Shown: positions 1-7,240, counted from the stretch's first letter. The stretch is 13,694 bases of DNA from Desulfobacteraceae bacterium (GCA_002899795.1 PPDG01000056.1:1-13694), one strand, 5' to 3'. Notes: generated from the sequence alone by a model not told the origin. Made by a program: numbers and translations.

Positions 1-124
1 ACTCCGGTTCTTAAGGTGGAAGCAGAAGTCCTCCACACTCCTCAGCCAGATGGTGGACTTTCAGTTCCGCTGTTTGTCGCACAATAAGGATGGGTTTCTA
101 ATCAACAGTTCAATCAAAGGGTAA
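1..124 (+). other. edge-cut open frames, unidentified
   Basis: Two plus-strand frames are open from the left edge. One stops at 88-90 (last residues GGLSVPLFVAQ), the other at 122-124 (last residues DGFLINSSIKG). Either could be the 3' end of a gene lying mostly outside the window, but neither has a motif I recognise and both are short enough to be chance. An 11-base direct repeat follows at 151-177. A transposase end is conceivable but not supported by any recognised residue. Confidence 0.2.
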
Positions 125-150
125 TGCAAAAGGCGGGCCAGACGGGTCTT

Positions 151-177
151 GTCATTTCAACAATAGGTCATTTCAAC
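151..177. repeat. 11-bp direct repeat pair
   Basis: GTCATTTCAAC occurs at 151-161 and again at 167-177, separated by five bases (AATAG), so the two copies are 16 bases apart. It lies between the edge-cut frames and the end of the FecR gene. It could be a repeated protein-binding site, for example at the end of a mobile element, or a small duplication. Confidence 0.5.
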
Positions 178-271
178 TGTACTCCCTCTCGCCGGTGCCA
201 ACCTTGCTGCTCACTGAAGCCCAGACAGCTGGCATGCGTGTTCTTCAAGCGCGGGGAAGGCTTAACAAGTA

Positions 272-1066
272 TTAGATCAGCAGGTCGCGCTCCAAGTTCC
301 ACTGCACCCAGTCGTTCAAATCCTCCTCCATGCTGAATGTCCGCGGCTTAGAAGGAATCCCTTCGGCATTTACCGTAATCTGCTGCATCGACTCCACAAT
401 GCGAATCCATTCCTCCACGGTCACCCGGTGGGGTCCGGTAACCCGTGTTGGACCTGGAACCCTCTGTATCTGGCTTCCCGGCTCCCCAGGAGCAGGGATC
501 CGTTGTGGTTTACGCACCGCCACCTTGCCACGATACACTCTGATCATGGCAGACCTGTCTGCAAGCAAATTCAAGCGAAAGACCGTTCCACGCACACCCA
601 CGATGGCATTGTCTGTTTCCACCTGAACGCCCCTGCTGCTGCCGAAAGCATCCTGGATATTTGCCCACGTCTTTCCCAGCGCCAGGCTGAAGTTAACGTT
701 ACGCTTTGACTGCGCCGGATTATATTCAGCCTTAACCAGCCGAACATCGCTGTCTTCATCGAAGCGAATAATACTCCGATCTGGAAGCTGGAGTTCCAAC
801 CGACCACCCTTCATGGTCATGATGCGTTCTCCAGCTTGCACAAAAGTGCCAAGCGGAAGTGCACTCCACGACTCTTCTGGTGCGGTCTGCCGCTGCACTT
901 CACCTTGAACGAAAGTTACCCGAGCTCGCTCACCCTCTATGGGAAAAACGAAGGATTCCTGGGCCAGAATAGCTGGGCACAAGCCAAGCAGCATCACCGC
1001 AAACAGCAGGATGCACCATAATTTATGGGATGTGGTTGGTAGCCACCTCAGTCCAAAATTATTCAT
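272..1066 (-). CDS. FecR-domain secreted protein
   Basis: This 264-residue protein starts with an uncharged stretch (about residues 16-35) ending in the signal-peptidase I motif AILA before Gln36, so it is probably exported to the periplasm. Residues about 50-170 form a FecR-type beta domain: 'GERIMTMKGGRLELQLPDRS' followed by the 'VETDNAIVGVRGTVFRL' stretch, which is the typical FecR 'VxTPxAxxGVRGT' core. There is no N-terminal cytoplasmic anti-sigma segment and no adjacent sigma factor or TonB receptor, so it is unlikely to be a classical FecR iron regulator. In many delta-type genomes such stand-alone secreted FecR proteins accompany envelope or adhesin genes. No strong Shine-Dalgarno is seen before the ATG. 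It is last of three leftward genes, 250 bases after the SLH lipoprotein, so it may have its own promoter. Domain call firm; function unknown. Confidence 0.85.
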   Translation of the reverse strand: MNNFGLRWLPTTSHKLWCILLFAVMLLGLCPAILAQESFVFPIEGERARVTFVQGEVQRQTAPEESWSALPLGTFVQAGERIMTMKGGRLELQLPDRSIIRFDEDSDVRLVKAEYNPAQSKRNVNFSLALGKTWANIQDAFGSSRGVQVETDNAIVGVRGTVFRLNLLADRSAMIRVYRGKVAVRKPQRIPAPGEPGSQIQRVPGPTRVTGPHRVTVEEWIRIVESMQQITVNAEGIPSKPRTFSMEEDLNDWVQWNLERDLLI

Positions 1067-1208
1067 GCCAAACCCGTTCTTCGTTGGTTTAAAAGAGGAG
1101 TCGGTTGTAAGTCACTCCACTGATATGAGGGATAACGTCTGTAAAGGAAATTGCAAGCGGTTTTGCTCATTCAATGCAGAATATTCATTTATCCTGAATG
1201 GTCCGGTG

Positions 1209-1243
1209 GCTCGACTGAGGCTCGCCTGGAGTCCTCAGTCGGA
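1209..1243. repeat. inverted repeat between SLH and FecR genes
   Basis: CGACTGAGG at 1212-1220 is perfectly complementary to CCTCAGTCG at 1233-1241, giving a 9-bp stem (10 with a flanking G-U pair) around a 12-base loop. No T run follows on either strand, so it is not a standard intrinsic terminator. It lies in the 250-base gap after the SLH lipoprotein gene and could protect or process the mRNA 3' end, or mark an operator. Confidence 0.5.
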
Positions 1244-1316
1244 GGCCCTGCCGAAGTCAGAATGAGCTGCCGGTTGATCCCTTGCAGCGGAGGACCACGG
1301 GAAAATCACCGAGCTT

Positions 1317-2525
1317 TCAGAAAACCCTGAGTTGCTCTTTTAGTTCCCGTATTGCCAGCAAGGCGTCGGCACCTGAGACAGTTGCCATGGGCCGGAATTC
1401 TCCGGTACGCTTGTCAGCCACCGTCATTATGTTGCGAGTGGTACATACCATGACAGCATTGAAATAGGGCAAGTCGGCACGTAAGTCAGGAAACGGAGAG
1501 GTACTTCCTATGAATTTGGTGGCTAACTTGTCATCGCGGGCGGCCTTGATCAGAATATCCTCCAGCATCATGGCATAAGAGGCACGGCTGATCTGCTCAT
1601 CGGGTCGAAATGTATGATTAGGGAAAGGCTCTAGGCCACGAACGCCGATGCGTATGACAGTATCAATGTCATGACGCAGCACATGGTCGGCAATGTCAGT
1701 TGCCGGCGCCATCTTTACCATGGTTTCAGTCTCCATTTCCAAACCGGACTTTGGCGCCTTAAATGAGGTATCAAAAGTCTTAACGCTTAACTTCTCGTAG
1801 ATTACCTCCAGCTTGAGTTCCTCGACGAAAAGCGCAGCCACATCGGCACGGGTAATGGCTTCAACCAGGGCGATCTGTTTGCCCACGGTCGTACCAGGTT
1901 GAGCTCTCTGAATTTTTTGTACCAGTTCCCAGGCCCGATTGGCCTCTGCCGTGTACTCGGTATCCAGGTCGAGAACTTTACGGTACATGCCGGCGGCTTC
2001 AGAGAACTTGTAAGCCTGCTTGTAGGCCTCACCCATAAAGTAGTACGGCGCTGGTGCTTGGTCATCATCGAGAACTGCGTAATCGAAGTTCTGTTTCGCA
2101 TCTTCTAGCCAACCTTTCGGCTTGGTCATGGTGAAAACGCGAATATAGCCTACGCGCGCGAAAACCTTTTGCTCATTCCCTTTGGCGTATTTCTTGCCGC
2201 TCTTTAGACTGTCGAAGGCCTTGTCGAGCAGTCTCTCTTTTTCTTGTACGTCCTGAACCTTGACATATCTAGCGGCCTGAACCAGTCCCATCCCCACGTG
2301 CGCAGGGCCGTATTTGGGAGCTAACTCTACGGCTAAAGTGAATTCTCTCTGGGCCTCGTCAAGGTCCCCTTTTTCAAAAGATCTCATTCCATTGTTGGTG
2401 TGATGTTCAGGGGTGTCCATTACGCTTTCGGGCGCTCTCACCTTGGCGCAACCGACAAACAATGCCACTGAAAAAACCAGGAAGGCTGTCAATGTCCATA
2501 ATCTCAAAAAGGTATGGCTCTTCAT
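1317..2525 (-). CDS. TPR lipoprotein with C-terminal SLH repeats
   Basis: The start is the second of two close ATGs: GGGGAGG lies 8 bases upstream of it but only 2 from the first. This gives 402 residues beginning MKSHTF, a hydrophobic core and a lipobox FVGC with Cys26, so the mature protein is probably lipid-anchored in the outer membrane. Residues about 40-210 carry TPR-like helices ('FEKGDLDEAQREFTLAVELAP', 'YYFMGEAYKQAYKFSEAAGMYRKVL'). Residues about 225-400 look like SLH modules: 'ITRADVAALFVEEL' as the end of one, then 'DIADHVLRHDIDTVIRIGVRG' with 'FRPDEQISRASYAMMLEDIL', then 'FPDLRADLPYFNAVMV' with 'EFRPMATVSGADALLAI'. SLH repeats bind cell-wall polysaccharide or peptidoglycan, so the protein may tie outer membrane to wall. 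It lies between the LPP20 and FecR genes in the same direction. A hairpin sits just upstream of its ribosome-binding site. Confidence 0.85.
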   Translation of the reverse strand: MKSHTFLRLWTLTAFLVFSVALFVGCAKVRAPESVMDTPEHHTNNGMRSFEKGDLDEAQREFTLAVELAPKYGPAHVGMGLVQAARYVKVQDVQEKERLLDKAFDSLKSGKKYAKGNEQKVFARVGYIRVFTMTKPKGWLEDAKQNFDYAVLDDDQAPAPYYFMGEAYKQAYKFSEAAGMYRKVLDLDTEYTAEANRAWELVQKIQRAQPGTTVGKQIALVEAITRADVAALFVEELKLEVIYEKLSVKTFDTSFKAPKSGLEMETETMVKMAPATDIADHVLRHDIDTVIRIGVRGLEPFPNHTFRPDEQISRASYAMMLEDILIKAARDDKLATKFIGSTSPFPDLRADLPYFNAVMVCTTRNIMTVADKRTGEFRPMATVSGADALLAIRELKEQLRVF

Positions 2526-2540
2526 CTCCATATCCTCCCC

Positions 2541-2563
2541 GCAACCCAGTTCCAGTGGGTTGC
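2541..2563 (-). promoter_or_regulatory. hairpin abutting the SLH-gene ribosome-binding site
   Basis: GCAACCCA (2541-2548) and TGGGTTGC (2556-2563) form a perfect 8-bp stem with a 7-base loop. In the leftward mRNA it ends directly before the GGGGAGG ribosome-binding site (about 2533-2539). Placed there it could control access to translation, block upstream exonuclease, or allow a different expression level from the upstream LPP20 gene. There is no U run, so it is not a terminator. Confidence 0.55.
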
Positions 2564-2667
2564 TGCCAGTTTTCTCCTCAGGCACGATTCTTTGCTCAGC
2601 CCGAAAAAACCATGCCACGCGTGTCTATTTAGCTCGGGAATCAATCGTCCCTGGAGCTTTACCAGCC

Positions 2668-3507
2668 TTAATCCAGAACAACCATGACCCGGCACTTCTG
2701 CAGGAAGCTCAAGTTCTCCGCAGCGCTCGTTAACTTGGCGGCATCACTGTCAGAGATTACCACATCACATTTAGCCGCGCCGGACGTCCGCAGTGCTTTA
2801 ATGGTCACAGGTCTGTCTGTCACCCTGTTGTTTCCTTGGGCGGCACTCAGGTCTTTGGCATAGCCCACCATGCCTTGCTGTACCGCGAATTCTCTATTCA
2901 CCATGGCAGAGCCATAGATTTCCTTGCCACTCTCATCCACGATCTTCGGTGCCATGGCCGGACGTGCGCCCAGGCCGCGGGCATCTATCACCATCCCAGT
3001 GTAGACCTGTGAGGTAGGCATCTCTGTGCCCGGTGGCGGCATCGGGAATTCCGTTCCCACCGGTGGCGGGGGCAGGATAACGTTGGCGAACTCGCCGCCC
3101 AGGCTCATTACCATTGTCACTTCCACAGAACCGTCACTCATATAGGCAGTGTCGATTACCTGGGCATTCCGGACAACACCCTGAACCGAGGTGCGAATAA
3201 TGTCACTTTTGACTGTGAAGTCCTTTACCAGGGTCATGGAGTCCACCTGGACACCCTGGCTGATCTCCAAGAGGTTTCGGCGAGCAACCGTAATAGCAGC
3301 TCGTCTGGCCATCGCCCTGGCCTGGGCCATGTTGGCAGGTTTGTCCGGCGGGGCGCCAATTCCCACCGCGACAACCTTTCCTGTGCTCCAATTGATGCTG
3401 CCCTGGTCAAACTGTTGGACCACCTCACCCTGAGCCCAGACCATGGCACCTACCATGAGAACTGCCGACACAAACACAACTATGGTAAACGCTACAGTTC
3501 TTCTCAT
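2668..3507 (-). CDS. LPP20-domain secreted protein (FlgP-like)
   Basis: The chosen ATG at 3507 follows a strong GGAGGAGG five bases upstream; a longer frame reaching 3552 has no such signal. The 279-residue product starts MRRTVAFTIVV, has one hydrophobic segment and a signal-peptidase I site VWA before Gln26, with no lipobox Cys. Residues about 55-145 match the LPP20 family pattern: 'AQARAMARRAAITVARRNLL', then 'GVQVDSMTLVKDF', then 'GVVRNAQVIDTAYMSDGSVEV'. Known LPP20 members include Helicobacter Lpp20 and Vibrio FlgP, an outer-membrane basal disc or H-ring component. A proline-rich linker ('PPPPVGTEFPMPPPGTEMP') leads to a second domain with 'TGMVIDARGLGARPAMAPKI' and 'EIYGS', conserved in delta-type homologues as I recall. 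First leftward gene; its leader carries a terminator-like hairpin. Family call firm, role inferred. Confidence 0.85.
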   Translation of the reverse strand: MRRTVAFTIVVFVSAVLMVGAMVWAQGEVVQQFDQGSINWSTGKVVAVGIGAPPDKPANMAQARAMARRAAITVARRNLLEISQGVQVDSMTLVKDFTVKSDIIRTSVQGVVRNAQVIDTAYMSDGSVEVTMVMSLGGEFANVILPPPPVGTEFPMPPPGTEMPTSQVYTGMVIDARGLGARPAMAPKIVDESGKEIYGSAMVNREFAVQQGMVGYAKDLSAAQGNNRVTDRPVTIKALRTSGAAKCDVVISDSDAAKLTSAAENLSFLQKCRVMVVLD

Positions 3508-3583
3508 GCTATCCTCCTCCGCCTTTTCTCCGGGCCCGTTTGCTTGACCCAAGCCACGTCAGAAAGTTCAGCATGGAAATAGG

Positions 3584-3617
3584 CAAAAGGCCCGGTTTTC
3601 AGACCAGGCCCCCTTTT
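3584..3617 (-). terminator. terminator-like hairpin in the LPP20 leader
   Basis: Read leftward, AAAAGG-GGGCCTGGT pairs with ACCGGGCC-TTTT around a short CTGAAA loop, with one C/A mismatch. The 3' arm itself ends in the U run CCUUUUG. It lies about 80 bases before the LPP20 start codon and about 90 bases after the inferred transcription start, where an attenuator would be. The U run is short (four), so efficiency is uncertain. The plus strand could also form the hairpin, with CCCCTTTT after it. Confidence 0.5.
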
Positions 3618-3706
3618 CCCAACGTTTTTGCTTAGTTCTTGGCGAGCAGCTCAGCGCCACGCTGTCCCACCGATTCTCACCTCACGCCGTTCCATGTTGA
3701 TGTATT
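3618..3706 (-). promoter_or_regulatory. structured 5' leader, candidate regulatory RNA
   Basis: Between the leftward promoter and the terminator-like hairpin the RNA can fold compactly. GGCGUGAG (complement of 3681-3688) pairs with CUCGCC (complement of 3641-3646) with one bulged U, enclosing a perfect CAGCG-UGG-CGCUG hairpin (3652-3664). A fold of this kind followed by a terminator-like hairpin is the layout of riboswitches and attenuators. It matches no riboswitch consensus that I know. A 14-codon frame (ATG at 3695, stop at 3651) lies in it without a ribosome-binding site. Confidence 0.35.
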
Positions 3707-3711
3707 AGTGC

Positions 3712-3741
3712 CTTATACCTTCTTCAGCCCCGATTTGTCAA
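3712..3741 (-). promoter_or_regulatory. sigma70-type promoter for the leftward genes
   Basis: On the minus strand a perfect -35 TTGACA (3741-3736) is followed after 18 bases by TATAAG (3717-3712), five of six consensus positions. Transcription should start near 3705, giving a leader of about 200 nt before the LPP20 gene. It is back-to-back with the rightward promoter at 3795-3824, with 53 bases between the two -35 boxes. Confidence 0.65.
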
Positions 3742-3794
3742 ACAATCAGTAAACTGCGCTAGGTGCTCAAGCTTTATCATGAAATTTTTTGTCA

Positions 3795-3824
3795 TTGACA
3801 GGTTAGAAGCTGTTTTGTTATGAT
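3795..3824 (+). promoter_or_regulatory. sigma70-type promoter for the rightward genes
   Basis: A perfect -35 TTGACA (3795-3800), an 18-base spacer and -10 TATGAT (3819-3824, five of six). Transcription would begin near 3831, leaving about 120 bases of leader before the FlgT-like gene. The match and spacer length mirror the leftward promoter, suggesting that the two halves of the cluster are expressed together. Confidence 0.65.
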
Positions 3825-3953
3825 CACTAAATATTTTGAATCCTTAGATAAGATTGACTCTATCTTGATCCCGAGTTCTCGAAGATTTCTTCTTCACTCT
3901 TGTTGCTTAGGCCAAACCCAATCAGAAACCATTCAACAATTTGGATAGAAATC

Positions 3954-5105
3954 ATGCGTTACTCTCACCTATTTTTGCTCCTCGTCTTTCTTGTTGGTCT
4001 CGTCCCTCAAACTGCAAATAGCCAGTCCACTACCGTAGAGAGCCAAGGAGTGGCGGCCATTGTTCAGGGTAACCGGGATATTTCTCGTGACAAGGCCATT
4101 GAAGATGCCCTCCGTAATGCTGTGGAACAGGCTACAGGCACTCTTATTGAGAATGATACTCTGGTGGAAAATTACCAACTGCTTTCTGACAAGATATATT
4201 CGCAGTCCAGGGGATACGTTCAAACGTATGAAGTGCTTGACGAGAAGGTGGACCAGGGTCTTTACAAAGTCACCATCCAAGCAACCGTGGCGAGCGGTGA
4301 CCTCAAGAATGATCTGCGCGCCCTCAACGTCCTAATGCGCCAAGTGCGAAAGCCACGGGTTATGGTCCTTTTTGAAGAATCCATGTCTGAGGGAGTCAAA
4401 AGCGGGAGATTGGCCGAAGATGCCATCTCAAAAGTGCTTCTTGACAACGGCTTCAAACTGGTGGATGCCGACACTGTCCGCCGCAACCTAGGCCAGGACA
4501 AAGTACAGGGGCTGCTGGCAGGAGATGGTCGAGTTGCCGCGGTAATCAGTGACAAATATGGAGCGGAAATGCTTCTTTTGGGCACTGCCCAGGCTGTCAC
4601 CAACCAGGTGACCATTGGGGATATTAAGATAAACAGCAACCAGGCAGTAATCAGCGCAAAACTAGTCAGAGCCGACACCGGTGAGGTCAAGGTATCCGAG
4701 ACTCGTCAAGCCGCCAAGCCCCACGTAAATAGTCTTTCCGGCATTCAAATGGCCATAAGTGAAGCCAGCGAGTTATTGGCCAACGATATGATAGATAAGA
4801 TCATCCAGATTTTCCATGAGGAGGTCTACAACATAGCCAATGTTAATCTTACTATCTTCGGTTTGCAGGGATACGGCCATCTTCAGGAGGTTATTCAGCT
4901 CATTTCAGACAACGTCAGAGGTATTAAAGAGATCTACCAACGAAACTACACCATGGGAACAGCCGAATTGGAAGTGGAACTAACCGGCAGCACCCAATCC
5001 CTGGCCGCGGATCTCACCACCAGAAAGTTTGGCAACTACAAATTCAACATCAAAGAGTCCACCCATAACCAGCTTCAGGTTTATATCACTCCGACCAATC
5101 GCTGA
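3954..5105 (+). CDS. FlgT-N domain secreted protein
   Basis: The ATG at 3954 begins a signal peptide (MRYSHLFLLLVFLVGLVPQ, cleavage probably near ANSQ), giving 383 residues. A longer frame uses a TTG at 3900 and would bury the signal peptide, so it was not chosen. Residues about 27-120 match the FlgT N-terminal domain: 'GVAAIVQGNRDISRDKAIED', 'ALRNAVEQATG', 'SRGYVQTYEVLDEKVDQGLY' and 'VTIQATV'. The middle ('RKPRVMVLFEE', then 'AEMLLLGTAQAV') resembles the TolB/CsgG-type fold. The C-terminal part has 'GHLQEVIQLISDNVRGIKEI' and an 'AELEVELTGS' strand. Vibrio FlgT is part of the flagellar H-ring, but FlgT-N proteins also occur in clusters without flagella. The CsgG-domain gene follows 55 bases later, probably in one operon. 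Domain firm, function unknown. Confidence 0.85.
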   Translation: MRYSHLFLLLVFLVGLVPQTANSQSTTVESQGVAAIVQGNRDISRDKAIEDALRNAVEQATGTLIENDTLVENYQLLSDKIYSQSRGYVQTYEVLDEKVDQGLYKVTIQATVASGDLKNDLRALNVLMRQVRKPRVMVLFEESMSEGVKSGRLAEDAISKVLLDNGFKLVDADTVRRNLGQDKVQGLLAGDGRVAAVISDKYGAEMLLLGTAQAVTNQVTIGDIKINSNQAVISAKLVRADTGEVKVSETRQAAKPHVNSLSGIQMAISEASELLANDMIDKIIQIFHEEVYNIANVNLTIFGLQGYGHLQEVIQLISDNVRGIKEIYQRNYTMGTAELEVELTGSTQSLAADLTTRKFGNYKFNIKESTHNQLQVYITPTNR

Positions 5106-5160
5106 TTTCTGCCATTGGAAAGGGTAGGCTTTGGGCTGGTGGCAATCAGAGAGGCTACCT

Positions 5161-7155
5161 ATGCGTTATGCAAAATGCCTTCGACACTTGGCATTGTTGA
5201 CAACAGTCATTTTCATAGTGGCCTGCGCCGCTGGCAAAGACAGCTACCGTCAAGGAGAGGAACTGAGCCAAATGGGCAACTGGGAAGGCGCTATAGCCTT
5301 TTACAAAGATGCCCTTGCCCAAGAGCCTAACAAGAAGAAATACCAGGAGGCTTTGACAAAAGCGCAACAGGAAGCAGCCAAAAAATATTATCAGCGGGCC
5401 GCAAATAATTGGAGTAACGCCGCTGTAAAAGATTACCAGGCAGTATCAACAACCATGGCGTATCTGGATAAGGCCATGGCCCTTGATTCACAAAATCCAG
5501 ACATTCTCGAGCTTCACCGCCAACTCAAGGCAAAAGAACAAGAACTAACCCAACAGGCCAAAACATCTTACGCCATGGGGGTTACAGCTCTCAACAATGA
5601 ACAGTGGCTGAAAGCGGTCACCAACTTTCGCAAGGTTAACGAGATCTATCCCAATTATGAAGACACCGAGGACAAACTGGCCAAAGCCACGGCTGCAGGA
5701 AGTGACGAATATTACAAAGAGGGCATCGCTGCGGTGCAGAGCGAAGACTGGAAGGGTGCCTTGACCGCTTTCGGCAAAGTCATGGTCATTGACCCCACAT
5801 ACAAGAACACTCGGTTACTCATCGAAGAAGTCAAGAAAAATGATAATCCTCAATACTTTCTCGGTCGCGCCGCTGAGATGGCAAGTGCCAACGAATGGGA
5901 CCGGGCTATAACCTTTTACGAGAGAGCGCTTTCATATCTTCCAGGTGACTTGAATGTCCAGACCGAACTCACCAAGGCTAAACTGCGAGCCGGCAGGTAT
6001 TACTTTGATCAAGCCAACCAACACGCCAAGCAAAATCGTCTCTACCGAGCCAACAAGGAGTACCAGAAGGCTGTTAACTACTCGCCTTCTGTGCGCAACA
6101 GTTTCTTTTATAAGGAAGCCTTGGAGAGTTATACCAAGAAGGTCCTGCAGCGGGCCTCACAGTACTCAGGGAAAAGCAGTTTTGGCAACAGTTTAGCTTG
6201 GTACTGGCAGTTGACCCAGATCAATCCTCAATACCCTGAGCTTTTCTATAAGATTCAGGAGACCGAAGACGCCATAAAGGGCCGGCTGAAGAGGGCCATT
6301 GCCATATTTGATTTTGCCAGCCCATCATATAACCCTGATGCCGGGACAAACGCTTCCTCTAATCTGATCACCTATCTGTTTAACAACTCCAGTGGAGATA
6401 TTCGGATTTTGGAACGCCAGGATCTCCAATCAATTCTCAAAGAGATGAATTTGGAGCAGGCTGGCATCGTCGGCGATATGGAGGCTGCACGTCGGGTGGG
6501 GCGCATGACCGGCATTGACATCTTCATTATGGGAAATGTCCTGCTCTACAAAACTGAAAAGGACGAGACCAAAGGCAGTAAGATCGCCAAAATTCCAATG
6601 GGCACCAAAGTCCAAGATAACCCGGAGTATCTCATTTGGAAGGCCAAGCATCCTAAACCCACGCAAGAGCAACTGACAGCAGCCCCTCCGGCAGTGGTGG
6701 AGGTGCCTGAATATCATTATGAAAACTACACTGTGGGCCGCAACAAGATGCGAGCTGCCGTTCATGTTTATTATAAAATCATCAATGCCAAGAAAGGGGA
6801 GATTATTGCAACAGATACTCTCAAGCGTAACGCGGAGGTAACGGACGAGTGGAATGACGGTATCCATGAGGCCAACATTCCCTACAACCCTCTGGAGTTG
6901 CCCACTGAAAGCCAGATTCTCGAACAGGTCACTGCAGAAGTAGTCCGTGATCTGGCCTTGGTGGTTCTCAAACCATTTCAGAGTCTGCAAACCACCTATT
7001 TTGACGAAGCGGAAATCCTGAAACAACGCCGCCGCTATGAAGAGGCCATCGAGAAGTACATTGATTCCATTTACGATGAGCGCATCAAGGGCATTGAAAG
7101 CCCTATCAGCAAGAAATCTATGGAGGTCGTAGACCAGCTAATCAGTGAGTTCTGA
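5161..7155 (+). CDS. TPR lipoprotein with CsgG-like domain
   Basis: The ATG at 5161 is preceded by GAGAGG six bases upstream; a TTG further up at 5131 is less likely. The 664-residue product has a short signal peptide with lipobox IVAC and Cys22, so it is probably an outer-membrane lipoprotein. Residues about 30-370 are a run of TPR-like helical repeats with recurring 'A...F.KA/A...YP' spacing, for example 'NWEGAIAFYKDALAQEP', 'QWLKAVTNFRKVNEIYP' and 'DWKGALTAFGKVMVIDP'. From about 374 a CsgG-type domain begins ('RAIAIFDFASPSY', 'IRILERQDLQSILKEMNLEQ', 'VGRMTGIDIFIMGNVLLYK') and runs to about 610. It ends in another helical repeat ('RRYEEAIEKYIDSIY'). CsgG forms the curli export pore, but no curli subunit lies here. 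It is downstream of the FlgT-like gene in an apparent operon. Confidence 0.88.
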   Translation: MRYAKCLRHLALLTTVIFIVACAAGKDSYRQGEELSQMGNWEGAIAFYKDALAQEPNKKKYQEALTKAQQEAAKKYYQRAANNWSNAAVKDYQAVSTTMAYLDKAMALDSQNPDILELHRQLKAKEQELTQQAKTSYAMGVTALNNEQWLKAVTNFRKVNEIYPNYEDTEDKLAKATAAGSDEYYKEGIAAVQSEDWKGALTAFGKVMVIDPTYKNTRLLIEEVKKNDNPQYFLGRAAEMASANEWDRAITFYERALSYLPGDLNVQTELTKAKLRAGRYYFDQANQHAKQNRLYRANKEYQKAVNYSPSVRNSFFYKEALESYTKKVLQRASQYSGKSSFGNSLAWYWQLTQINPQYPELFYKIQETEDAIKGRLKRAIAIFDFASPSYNPDAGTNASSNLITYLFNNSSGDIRILERQDLQSILKEMNLEQAGIVGDMEAARRVGRMTGIDIFIMGNVLLYKTEKDETKGSKIAKIPMGTKVQDNPEYLIWKAKHPKPTQEQLTAAPPAVVEVPEYHYENYTVGRNKMRAAVHVYYKIINAKKGEIIATDTLKRNAEVTDEWNDGIHEANIPYNPLELPTESQILEQVTAEVVRDLALVVLKPFQSLQTTYFDEAEILKQRRRYEEAIEKYIDSIYDERIKGIESPISKKSMEVVDQLISEF

Positions 7156-7240
7156 GCGGTAAAGCTCTCCATTCTTAACCCCTTTAAAGATATATCAAAG
7201 CCACCTCCTCAAAATCTGCATTCTTGTGGAGTACCATCCT

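Noticed and set aside
272..1066. FecR-type iron regulator with sigma factor
   Set aside because: The protein has a signal peptide and no cytoplasmic anti-sigma part, and no sigma factor or TonB receptor is adjacent.
3651..3695. 14-codon leader peptide MERREVRIGGTAWR on the minus strand
   Set aside because: It has no ribosome-binding site and overlaps the proposed stems; kept only as a note in the leader entry.
3618..3706. Weak likeness of the leader (GGUGAGAAUC stretch) to part of a cobalamin riboswitch
   Set aside because: The conserved B12 box is missing and the downstream gene has no link to cobalamin.
6430..7026. 198-codon minus-strand frame inside the CsgG-domain gene
   Set aside because: It lies wholly opposite the CsgG domain and shows no family features.
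3954..7155. Calling the rightward genes flagellar (flgT) and curli (csgG) genes
   Set aside because: Only the domains match. No other flagellar or curli gene is present, and the architectures (TPR fused to CsgG) differ from the named proteins.
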